Positions 48,008-56,607 of a DNA stretch of 64,000 nt are shown one piece after another; position 1 is the first letter of the stretch; every line of letters begins with the position of its first letter. A program made the position numbers and the translations under genes. The stretch is from an uncultured Ruegeria sp. Lineage in GTDB: Bacteria; Pseudomonadota; Alphaproteobacteria; Rhodobacterales; Rhodobacteraceae. The notes beneath the pieces are model-generated. The model did no database searches. It had not been told where the DNA came from and worked only from the letters and a program-made list of their open reading frames with translations. Where the stretch lies: the NCBI RefSeq assembly GCF_947497005.1, contig NZ_CANMFF010000006.1, positions 214,864 through 278,863 on the forward strand. The letters run 5' to 3'.

Positions 48008-48032
48008 CCGGGGCACCCGATGGGCGCCCCGG
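48008..48032 (-). terminator. Hairpin between the ankyrin and apbE genes
   Basis: CCGGGGC (48008-48014) pairs with GCCCCGG (48026-48032) and an inner CCC/GGG extends the stem around GAT. On the minus strand it is followed by TTTGC only, so it is probably a partial terminator or an mRNA-processing hairpin that lowers apbE expression relative to the upstream genes. Confidence 0.5.
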
Positions 48033-48053
48033 CCAAAATTCCCCTGCTGCCGA

Positions 48054-49424
48054 TTATTGCAACTTGGCAATCACGTCGCTGTCTTTCACCGCAGCATTGT
48101 CCATCGCCATCTGCGCGGCGGTGTCTTCAAACACGTCCTTGACCGATTTGTCAGCGCCCGCAGAGAGCAGGAATTCAATCACCTCGGGGCTTTCGCCTTG
48201 CAGTGCGGCGTACATCAACGCTGTGGTATCTTCGCCATCCTTTGCATCAAGATCGACGCCTGCGTCGATAATCTGCTGCAGGCGCTCGATGGGCTGGCCA
48301 CCTTTGACCGCATAGGTCAGCGCTGTGCCGCCTTTCGCGTCCTTGGCGGTGAGGTCCGCGCCGCTAATGATCAGCTTGTCAATAACCCCGCCAAAACCAT
48401 CGCCCCGCAATAGTGCCGCCAGAAAGGGCGTCACACCTTTTTCGTTGGCTGTCGTTGCTTCGGCCCCTGCTTCCAGCAGGGTTTCGATCACGGCGGATTC
48501 CTTGAAGGACAGCGCCAGGATCAAAGGTGTGTTGCCAGCGTTGTCCACGGCGTTCACGTCAAAGCCGCGTGCCATCAGCGCGTCATAGCCTTCGGCCTCT
48601 TCCTCGCGATTGGCCATCAGCATATGCAGCGCGGTCTGACCGCGATCATTGGTGATCGTCAGATCGAAACCCTTGCTTTCAAGGAAGGCCAAACGCTCTT
48701 CCGAGGTGGCCTCATCCGCCACCGTCAGAAGCACGCCGGAATAGCCGTAATTGTCCGCCACTGTGGGCTCTTCGCTCATGGCGTAAAATTTTTCGAGCAT
48801 ATCGACATTGTCGTTGGTTGTCAGTGCGCGCATGAACAGGTCACGACCTTCGCCGTCGATATACCCTGCGTCATAACCTTTGCTTTCCAGCAATTCGAAC
48901 ATCTCCATGGCGCGTTTGTTATAAGCAAAGGCGCCCAGAGGGGTGATCCCCAGCCGGTTCTGCTGATTGAAGTCCAGCCCGATTTCTTCGAAGTACTCAA
49001 CGATATCCGGGCGAAACTTCTTGTTTTTCGACAACCAGTACGCCGGGGTTTCACCCATGTAATCCGCTACATTGTAGTCAGCCCCAAATTCGGTGAAGAG
49101 CTTGATCAGCTCCAGATCCCCGTACCGCGCCGCATAAAGTTCAGCATAGACGCCTTTGCCACCTTCGGGGCGATAGGGAACGCCCTGTTCCAGCAACCAG
49201 CGCACCACCTCAAGCGACGCATCACCACGCAGTGCATAGTGCAGCGCCTGGCGGCCGATCTTTTGTTTTTCCAACAGGCTGTAGCCTTCGTCAATTTTTG
49301 TCTGCACATCCTCGATGGTGGCCTCTTTCCAGAACTCCTTGGTCAGGAAGGGGTTCTTTGCCTGAGCGCCAGTGGCGATGAGGGCCGTCAGCGCGATGGT
49401 AGAGAGAAGGGTGCCGAGTTTCAT
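48054..49424 (-). CDS. Periplasmic ankyrin-repeat protein
   Basis: 456 residues with a signal peptide (LLSTIALTALIATGAQA) and about ten ankyrin-like repeats from residue 55 on, several close to consensus (GNTPLILALSFKESAVIETLLEAGA; GGTALTYAV; DTTALMYAALQGESPEVIEFLLSAGA). Ankyrin arrays bind proteins. Exported to the periplasm and placed between the reductase and apbE genes, it could hold the flavoprotein, cupredoxin or cytochrome together, or protect them. No enzymatic domain is seen. It lies 14 bp after the PepSY-reductase gene. Confidence 0.83.
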   Translation of the reverse strand: MKLGTLLSTIALTALIATGAQAKNPFLTKEFWKEATIEDVQTKIDEGYSLLEKQKIGRQALHYALRGDASLEVVRWLLEQGVPYRPEGGKGVYAELYAARYGDLELIKLFTEFGADYNVADYMGETPAYWLSKNKKFRPDIVEYFEEIGLDFNQQNRLGITPLGAFAYNKRAMEMFELLESKGYDAGYIDGEGRDLFMRALTTNDNVDMLEKFYAMSEEPTVADNYGYSGVLLTVADEATSEERLAFLESKGFDLTITNDRGQTALHMLMANREEEAEGYDALMARGFDVNAVDNAGNTPLILALSFKESAVIETLLEAGAEATTANEKGVTPFLAALLRGDGFGGVIDKLIISGADLTAKDAKGGTALTYAVKGGQPIERLQQIIDAGVDLDAKDGEDTTALMYAALQGESPEVIEFLLSAGADKSVKDVFEDTAAQMAMDNAAVKDSDVIAKLQ

Positions 49425-49438
49425 GGCGGAGTCCTTTG

Positions 49439-51613
49439 TCAGTAGATGTCTTCAAGATAGCGTCCGCACTGGCGGAGCTCGGCAAGGCTTGTGCCGATGC
49501 TGGCGGAGATGGTGTCGATTTCCTGTGCCACAGCATGCGCCATGCGGGACGACCCGCAGACCATGATCGTCGCGCCCTGGCGCAGGTGTTGGGCGACCGT
49601 GTCCCCGGCGCTGCACAACCTGTCCTGAACATAGGCCTGATCATCATGCCGCGAATAGGCCGGGTGGAAGCCACTCAAGCGCCCGTCGCGTTGCCATTCT
49701 TCGATGGCGTCACGGTAATAAAAATCGAAATCCGGATGGCGCAGACCGAAAAACAGCTCCATGGGTTGATTGCGATTCTTACGGATCATGCCCGCGAAAG
49801 GCGCAATGCCGGTGCCAGCGCCGATCATGATGGTGGGCGCTCGCCTTGCGGGCCGGAAATCCGGGTTGTGTTCCACATAGGCGTCGATCGTTTCTCCGGG
49901 GGTGAGGCCCAGCAAGTAGTTCGAGCAGACGCCGCCTTCCACACCGACCACGCAAAGCTCTACCATGCCTTCTCGTTTCGACGAGGCCAGCGAATAGAGC
50001 CGCGCCACCGGATCGGCGGGTGGGACGATTCCCAGCAGGTCGCCTGCGTGGAAGCCCGGCAGACCACGCCCCTTCGGTGCGCGGAAGCGCAGGATCGCCG
50101 ATGGGGCACCTTCAAACCCGATAAAATCTTCACGTTCTGCCAGTTCCAGGCGGCGGGTGCGCGGACGTGGCGGAGTGAAATCCAAGAGCGGCCCACCCAG
50201 TCCCAGCTTGGGCGCAATCGCATGGCCCCACGCGGTAAAGGCCTGCGCCGAGCGGCGGTTGATGTCTGCCATCGGCAGAAGACCTTCGCGCCCGGTGGCC
50301 TCAAGGGCGTTCTGGCAGTCGATGGCAAAGGCGCAATAGGCCGGGAAGGCTTTGTCGCCGAAGCCCAGTACAGCAAAGCTTTGCCCGCCTGAGTAGCCCG
50401 GCAACCTCTCGAGAAACTGCGATGCGCCGGATGGCGGCGTTCCGTCCCCATAAGTTGCGGCCAGCAGTAGCAGCGTTGCGTCCTCGCGCATGTTGCAGGT
50501 GGAGTTCATGCCGCCTAGATGCACCAACTTGCCCGAGTCCCGCAGTTGGTTCGCCAGATGCACGGCAAAACCCCAGGTAGTGCCGGTTTCCGATCCGACC
50601 AGAATGACCACATCCGCCGCTCCGGCCGAGACCATACCACGTGGGCGTGGATGGCGGCGGCGTAGCCAGATCACCAGACCGGTAATGGCAAAAAACGGTA
50701 CCGAGAGCGACACTAGCCCGGCAATTGCGCCCCAGACTGAGGCTCCCTGACCGGTATGGAGCAGGGTGAAGAGATCCAGAGCACGGGTCATGAATGGCAC
50801 GCTTTCCAGGCTCAGAACTTCGCCGGATTGCCGGTCGATAAAGCTGAGCATGCCGCCTTGGCGAAGCACATAAACATCCCACCAATCTGCCCAGATCGGG
50901 AAACTGAGTTCGGTCAGGTCCGCAAGTTTCACCGTATCGAAAATCGCCAGATCAGTAGCCGGGACCGGGCCTGCTTCAACGCGGGTTTCTGGGTAGGTGA
51001 GCCCATTGTCAACGCCAGAGGGGATGATCCCGTTCGACACCATCGACATCCAGGTGCCAGACAGGACGATGACAAACAGCGGCAACACCAGAAGACGCCC
51101 GAGAATCGTGTGCCATTTGTCCAACCCGCGCCCCTTCACCCGGTTGAATAATTGCCCATACCCGCCCAGACGGCGCGCCAGCAGTGTCAGACCGGTGATC
51201 ATCAGAACCAGCATTGATACGACACCGATTAGTGTGACCGGGCGGCCAATGGGCCCCATGGCAAGATTGCGATGAAGGCTGTTCAGCAAGTCCCAGAACG
51301 GGCGCGGCCGTGGTTTGCGTGCCAACCGTCCGTTTTGCGGGTTAAACGGCACTTCGCGTGAGCCGGCTGCATCCGCGCCACGCAGCAGCACTCTGCCGGA
51401 ATAGTCGATCCGAATCCGATCGATCTCAAAATAAGGGTTCTTCTGCGCCGACAGACGCAGCACATCGCCCACGCTCAGGTCACCGAGAGCGTGCACATTA
51501 CGGTCATAGCGCTGCAACAGCGGATCGATTGACAAGATCGAGCCGGTGATTGCCAGAAAGACCAGCAACAGGCTCAGGATTACCCCAGGCCAACGATGTG
51601 CTTGACGCCACAT
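49439..51613 (-). CDS. PepSY membrane protein fused to flavodoxin and FNR-type reductase
   Basis: 724 residues. The N-terminal part is a PepSY-associated membrane protein: four membrane segments (about 10-31, 122-148, 168-190, 295-320) and periplasmic loops with RYDRNVHALGDL. A cytoplasmic flavodoxin domain follows (VVILVGSETGTTWGFA, about 335-480), then a sulfite-reductase-like FAD/NADPH domain (ARLYSLASS, GVCSNYLL, MIGAGTGIAPFAGMI, VCGSSRMA). Such fusions take electrons from cytoplasmic NAD(P)H and pass them through the membrane. Here the likely acceptor is the FMN of the DUF2271 protein encoded 6 bp upstream. Confidence 0.87.
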   Translation of the reverse strand: MWRQAHRWPGVILSLLLVFLAITGSILSIDPLLQRYDRNVHALGDLSVGDVLRLSAQKNPYFEIDRIRIDYSGRVLLRGADAAGSREVPFNPQNGRLARKPRPRPFWDLLNSLHRNLAMGPIGRPVTLIGVVSMLVLMITGLTLLARRLGGYGQLFNRVKGRGLDKWHTILGRLLVLPLFVIVLSGTWMSMVSNGIIPSGVDNGLTYPETRVEAGPVPATDLAIFDTVKLADLTELSFPIWADWWDVYVLRQGGMLSFIDRQSGEVLSLESVPFMTRALDLFTLLHTGQGASVWGAIAGLVSLSVPFFAITGLVIWLRRRHPRPRGMVSAGAADVVILVGSETGTTWGFAVHLANQLRDSGKLVHLGGMNSTCNMREDATLLLLAATYGDGTPPSGASQFLERLPGYSGGQSFAVLGFGDKAFPAYCAFAIDCQNALEATGREGLLPMADINRRSAQAFTAWGHAIAPKLGLGGPLLDFTPPRPRTRRLELAEREDFIGFEGAPSAILRFRAPKGRGLPGFHAGDLLGIVPPADPVARLYSLASSKREGMVELCVVGVEGGVCSNYLLGLTPGETIDAYVEHNPDFRPARRAPTIMIGAGTGIAPFAGMIRKNRNQPMELFFGLRHPDFDFYYRDAIEEWQRDGRLSGFHPAYSRHDDQAYVQDRLCSAGDTVAQHLRQGATIMVCGSSRMAHAVAQEIDTISASIGTSLAELRQCGRYLEDIY

Positions 51614-51619
51614 TACGGG

Positions 51620-52117
51620 TTAAAGCTTGTAACGGATGTACCGGACGTAGCCCTCGCCCGGGAATTTCTCGCGCTGGTTGTCTGTGGTAAGGTCAATCTC
51701 GGCGTCGGACTGCACATTATCGGCGTTTTCAACCGAAGTTTCCACACGCAGCTTGTAGCCCGCATCCACCACGGATTTGTCGATCTCGACCCGCATCACG
51801 GATCGCGCGCCTGCAGCGGTCGAGGCGCCGGTGATCGCGTCAACATTTTCCCGTGCCCGGCTGTGATAGCCGAACCAACGTTTCGAGTCTGGCCACCAGA
51901 TCTTTTCGGGTCCGGACACCCACAAGGTGCGGTCAAATTTGCCTTCGGGATTCACCAGGTAAAGGTGAAAATAAGCCTCGGGGCCGTTGTATTCATTGAG
52001 TTGAACCAACACGACCGCCTCTTCCGCAACGACAGGGGCGGCGGTGGCGGAAAGGGCCAAAACAGACGCTCCGACAAGTAGTGAAACACGCAACCGCGTC
52101 GAAAGGGAAAACGACAT
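51620..52117 (-). CDS. DUF2271 periplasmic protein with an ApbE flavinylation motif
   Basis: 165 residues with a signal peptide (VSLLVGASVLALSATAAPVVA) and the DUF2271 fold (VLVQLNEYNGPEAYFHLYLV, KIWWPDSKRWF). Residues 93-100 read DAITGAST, matching the Dxx(S/T)GA(S/T) pattern to which ApbE links FMN, most likely at Ser99 or Thr100. DUF2271 is known to accompany ApbE and PepSY proteins. It is the first gene of the flavin module, behind GGAGACTTGAA. As a flavinylated carrier it would shuttle electrons in the periplasm. Confidence 0.85.
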   Translation of the reverse strand: MSFSLSTRLRVSLLVGASVLALSATAAPVVAEEAVVLVQLNEYNGPEAYFHLYLVNPEGKFDRTLWVSGPEKIWWPDSKRWFGYHSRARENVDAITGASTAAGARSVMRVEIDKSVVDAGYKLRVETSVENADNVQSDAEIDLTTDNQREKFPGEGYVRYIRYKL

Positions 52118-52862
52118 TTCAAGTCTCCAGTGATGTGTAGGGAAGGAATTGGCAAGAAGGTCTGGAGGGTTCGTGACCTCTGTGATTCTTGAGTGTATTT
52201 GCTGAGTGGTTCACGACACGTCTCAAACGCTACTGGTGCGATTTCAACACCTTGGATCGGATGGGATTGTAGGCTTGCTTAACGTAGGGTCGCTTGCTGT
52301 AACGCTCACTATGGTTGTTGAGTAATTTTGTCAAGTTAATCCCAAAGGGCTTGCACTTGACCTCTCATGGAAGAAAGCTGAGTACGTCAGCAGAATATCG
52401 TTCCTTCTCTGTCGTCATTCGCAGCGGGATGTTTCGATTGGCGGTCAGAGTTCATTGCTGCCACTACTTTTTACGTTGAGATTTTCAGGCACATTCGTCG
52501 GCTTGCGGCGCAGTTCGGGCATTCCGTTTTACCAAGTGAAGGGAGAAAGTGCGCAATTTTCCAGACCTTCGGCAGAAGTTTTCCGCCAGTCGCGTCTAGC
52601 CTGATGCGGGCCCTATCTAATTTTAGCTTCGTGGAAAGGCGATGCTTGCGCTGCTATGAAGTTTTGTACTGAAGGAACCACATGAAGTTGAATTTCCGAT
52701 CAACTTGCTAGCCAGTTCGGGCCAGCAATCCGAAACCACGACACGCTTTGCGTTTTCGGTCAGGTAAAGAAGACTGTTGAGCAGAACTCACGTGCCACCT
52801 TCAGAAGCACGACGAGCTTCGATGGTTGAGAATAGGGATCTCTTCGCGCCAGTTGCCAGGCT
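52118..52862. other. 745-bp gene-free region
   Basis: No ORF of more than about 60 codons and no recognisable protein on either strand. Its right end holds the 3' region of the cupredoxin gene; its left end must contain the DUF2271 promoter. Base composition is lower in GC than the flanks, so it may be remnant or transferred DNA. Confidence 0.5.
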
Positions 52863-53336
52863 TTACCTGCTGGCCATATCCACTTTCATTTTCTCAAACA
52901 GCCGCTCGAAAATCCGACGCCCGACGTCGCTGACTTTCCCGTATTCGATCTGATCGATGTTGGGTTCCGGTGTGCCGACAACAACCAGTGCGTACATTCC
53001 GTGGCGGCCATGGACCTTGCAACGGAAACCATAAATGCCGGGTTTCTCAAGCACGATTTCAGCCACGGGCTGATGCTCGATGTCGATATAGTCGGCATCT
53101 TCGGGCCACATGCCTTCCAGCGATGTCACGGTGTGGTTGCCGGTTGAGTTCAGGAAACGGATGGAGTCACCTAGTTCGATCCAGAGGTAGTCCGGGCTGA
53201 ACCGATAGACCTCTTCCGGAGTCATCGCCGACAGGTCTATCAACTGGTCGATGTCGTAAACCTCCGCCTGGGTAACGTTGCCGAGCGTCATCAGACAGGC
53301 GACGCTGAAAACCATGCTGCGGAATTTGTAGGTCAT
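52863..53336 (-). CDS. Periplasmic cupredoxin (plastocyanin/pseudoazurin-like)
   Basis: 157 residues from the ATG at 53334-53336, behind GAGGATTGC. A signal peptide (MVFSVACLMTLGNVTQA) precedes a type 1 copper domain. Predicted copper ligands are His68 (STGNHTVTS) and Cys106, His109 and Met114 (FRCKVHGRHGM). Such proteins carry single electrons between cytochromes and oxidases or reductases. It directly follows the multihaem cytochrome remnant in the reading direction, so it was probably that protein's redox partner. Copper chemistry is supported by the ligands only. Confidence 0.83.
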   Translation of the reverse strand: MTYKFRSMVFSVACLMTLGNVTQAEVYDIDQLIDLSAMTPEEVYRFSPDYLWIELGDSIRFLNSTGNHTVTSLEGMWPEDADYIDIEHQPVAEIVLEKPGIYGFRCKVHGRHGMYALVVVGTPEPNIDQIEYGKVSDVGRRIFERLFEKMKVDMASR

Positions 53337-53389
53337 GATGCAATCCTCTGATTTGGGCCGGTTGAATTGAACCGACAAAGCGGGGCCAC

Positions 53390-55570
53390 CTAGTTTGCGG
53401 GTTTCAATTCGGCAGTGTCCTCGGTCATGAGGACCGCTTCTGGATCGGTCAGGTCAGGGTATTGTTCCCTCACCAGATCGGTGACGGCTTGGGGGTAGGT
53501 TCTGAACATCAGCCGAACCTTGGCCGTTACCGGAAATACGGTATTTGCGGGCAGTTCAAAAACCTCGTCGCGATGGCCGCCCGCAGGGATTTTCGTGTCT
53601 TCCAGCATTTTCTCATAGCGCCAGAAGACAAAGCCAACCGGGTCGCCATATTTGTCACTAAAGACCTTGCGGAAGAAACGTGCATCCGGGTCGACGACGC
53701 CCGCATCGTCCATCTTGCCGCTTTCCAGTACGATCTGCCCGGATGCGTCGCGAACCGTCACATCCAGCCAGACCTGCCGGAAGTCCGCCACGCCTGTGGG
53801 CAGGGCATGGCCAGCGCCTGTGTTGGCGACCCGCACGTTCAGATGCCCTGCGGTCGTCAGTGTGGTTTCCAACTCAGCGGCACTTTGCAGCAGCTCGATG
53901 CTCATCTGTTTGAGCTTGTCGTTGCGCAGGCCTACAAGGTGATAGTTGGCCCCGGTGAACTGGTGGGTCACGACATTGTCTTTCAACCGCCCACCGTCAA
54001 TTGAAATGCCGGGAATATCCTCACCGATCCGCTGGATATCGCCATGCATGTGGCAATCGATGCAACTGCGGTGTTTCCCGGGGTTGTCCGGCGCGTTGAA
54101 TGGCGAACGTTCCCATTCGCCATACGCGTCGACGATCACCGATCCGCTGCCCGGCGCGAATTCGTTGTGGCACGAACTGCACAGGGCCGAGTCGCTGTAG
54201 AAATCCTGACTGTAGGATTTCGCATGCACCTGGGGTTTAGCGTTGATGGCGTGGTTGCCCAGCCAGTTCAATATTTCGTTTTATGCGTTTTCAAAGACAT
54301 AGGTGTCGCGGTCCTTGATATTGACTGTGAAACTCGCATTGGCGCCTGCATCGCTGCCTTGTGCGCTTTCAAGCTCTGTGATGCGGTGACAGAAAAGGCA
54401 GCCCGTGCCTTCGTCCAGATCGGGTTCCCCACGGTCCAGCGCCTCGAACAGCGAAGTGCCGCCCTGTTCAAACATGTGCCCGGCGTTTGAGGTTGCTGTA
54501 AGGCCGGAAAGCAGGGTGACAGCCCATGCACCATTTTCGGAACTCCTCGCCTTCGGTCGCGGCGGCCACGTCTTCGACGACCTTGTAGTAGGGGTTGGAA
54601 TCCCCCATCAGCCGGTGCAGCGAGTCGGCCCATTGGTCAAACATGTCAGAGTGGCATTCAGCGCAGGCCGCTGAGTTGGTCCATTCGCCTTCGTGCACCA
54701 AGTCCCGTTCGTCATCCAGCCGCAACCAGCTTGAGACCAGCGGCACGTTGCCCTTGGCGGTGATGTATTCGTGCAGGTCAACCATCATGTCGCCGACCTC
54801 GGCTGGCGGATCACTCGCATCGATGAACTCGGCGCTGCCCTCGCCATCATGTCCCATGTCACCCTGGGTGCCCTGAATGATGCGAATATAGTCGCCGATG
54901 AAATCCCCGGCGATCATGGCCGAGAGGTTCCCGTGCCCTACGCGCGCATAGCGGTATTTGTCGATCACCGTGTCGTCAAAAAGATAGCTGTTGGTAAAGT
55001 TGAACCCGTCCACATGGCAGGACTGGCAACTCATCCAGTAGTCACCTGTCATGGGGTACGCGACATGGCGGTCGGTATTGCCAGTGTAAAAAAGGGTCTG
55101 CCCGGCACGCATTTCCGGCGGCAAGGGGTCGGATTCAACCAGTTGCGCAAAGATGCCCTGCGCGACGGAAACTGTGCTGCCGACCCGAGTCACCCGGGTC
55201 AGATCAAGGCTCATCGCGTTTTGCACGAAGAGATCATTGCCACTCAACACAACCCCCCGCGGATTGGCACCGGGCAAGTGGCGCAGGATCTGTGTGGCCC
55301 TGGCACCTGAAACGGTGTCACGATCCGTCAGATCAAACACCAGTAAATCCTCGCTGCCTGCCAACGTGACAAACACCTGGGAACCATCCTCAGAGAACAC
55401 GGCGTCATGCGGGTTGGAGACGATGATCGTCTTGGGCGATCCGTCAAAGCGTTTTTGAACCGGGTCTTTCAGGTCGATTTGACGGAACAGATGTTTGCGC
55501 CGGTCCGTCAGCTCGCGTTCAGACCCTGGGCGCAGATCAAGCACCGAAACGGATGGAAAGACGGTCGACT
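53390..55570 (-). pseudogene. Six-haem cytochrome c with beta-propeller domain, broken
   Basis: On the minus strand a beta-propeller-like start (PHDAVFSEDGSQVFVTLAG, ANPRGVVLSGNDLFV) is followed by six CxxCH haem sites: CQSCH, CAECH, CMGCH, CLFCH, CSSCH and CIDCH. The gene is not intact. The frame changes within about 15 nt after CMGCH (near 54510), a TAA interrupts it at 54281-54283 (ENA/NEILNW), and the 5' end including signal peptide is missing beyond about 55570. It was probably the terminal electron acceptor or donor of the flavin/cupredoxin module. No functional product is expected unless a second copy exists. Confidence 0.82.
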
Positions 55571-55599
55571 GGAACTGGAACAAGAGGTCGAAATAAAAT

Positions 55600-56133
55600 G
55601 CGGCAGAGTTCCGACTATTTTCTTGAGAGAAACGCCAAATGCGTGGCAACCGTACCTTCGCCGCAAAATCCTCGCTTTGCTTAAACAAAGTAAAACCCAT
55701 AAAGACTTTGCTCAGCGGCTCGGCATTAGCCCGTTGGTTGTGCGGCGGCTCCTAGATTTGCTTGGCGTCGACGATATTCAACGGCTCTACAGGCAGTATC
55801 AAAGGGGTAAAACCTGCTCAGATATCGCCAACGCAAAACGGGATGAAGCCAGCAACACTGTCTAAACTCTTTAGGGAACGAGGCTTTGACGTGCAGCGCG
55901 GGGTTCGCAGACCCAAAGTGCCAAAACATAAGCTGCACCGCATCTGGATAGAGACCCCAGTAATCAACAGGGTGGCGCAAGAATTCAAAATCCATTGGAA
56001 AACGGCGCTACATCTGCTCGAGGATGAAAAGCTGATTGTGGATTATAAAGGTCGACCGAGAAAACTCTCAAAATCATCACCGTCGCGACAGGAAACTACA
56101 GATGCTAATCGAGAACTACGAAGTAGGCGCTGA
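55600..56133 (+). pseudogene. Multi-HTH DNA-binding protein fragment with a +1 frameshift
   Basis: Two overlapping frames join into one protein: the first holds HKDFAQRLGISPLVVRRLLDLL and YQRGKTCSDIANA, the second takes over at NGMKPATLSKLFRERGFD and continues through KIHWKTALHLLEDEKLI. The switch lies in GCAAAACGGG near 55832, so one extra A in a run of four explains it. Three helix-turn-helix-like units in a row resemble resolvase or transposase DNA-binding regions. The 5' end merges into the cytochrome remnant at about 55600. Either a mobile-element remnant or a regulator; a sequencing slip in the homopolymer cannot be excluded. Confidence 0.5.
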
Positions 56134-56338
56134 CTCGGGTCGGGCTGAACTGTCCCACGAAAGTGAGGAATGCGCTGTCGTGATAGAAGGACGGCTGGAA
56201 GTCACGGTTGATGGGCAGTCCAGGGTGCTGGGGCCAGGAGATGCGTATTACTTCTAGAGTATTCTGCCACACAGGTTTCGGAATGCTGGAGATACGCCTT
56301 GCAAAGTTATTAGCGCGTGTACTCCTTCGTCGTTCTGA
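56105..56338 (+). pseudogene. Cupin sensor domain remnant of a transcriptional regulator
   Basis: The frame MLIENYEVGADSGRAEL, then CAVVIEGRLEVTVDG and LGPGDAYYF is the C-terminal cupin of XRE-cupin regulators. A TAG at 56255-56257 follows, and the same frame goes on as SILPHRFRNAGDTPCKVISA to TGA at 56336-56338, the usual family ending, with the TAG where Glu is expected. The N-terminal HTH domain is absent. A decayed gene piece. Confidence 0.65.
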
Positions 56339-56607
56339 CTGAAACGCGAGAGCTCCACCGAAGGTGTGTTCTGTACTTCATAGGATGGACACATCAGATG
56401 ATCGTCTAGAATAAGAAGTGAAATCAACATTCGCAAACCTGATCCAAGTGTCAACTTCCGCGCATCCAGGCGTAGAGTCCACTTCTGGTTTTGCGCCCGC
56501 AGCGAAAGTCCGCATTGTGGGCTGCAACTGCAGTTTTCTGATGTAGCGCCAAGGTCGGCTCTGGACCGAGGACCGACCATCACCTATTCTAGGGATTAGT
56601 CCGGTTC
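56339..56607. other. Intergenic region between cupin remnant and decarboxylase
   Basis: No convincing gene; the frames present on the minus strand lack any known motif. It contains the 3' region of the decarboxylase gene. Confidence 0.4.

Noticed and set aside
38534..56257. In-frame TAG codons as sites of stop-codon recoding (pyrrolysine-like or suppressor)
   Set aside because: btuC ends normally at TAG (9181-9183), TAA and TGA lesions occur in the same zone, and no suppressor tRNA or pyl gene is seen.
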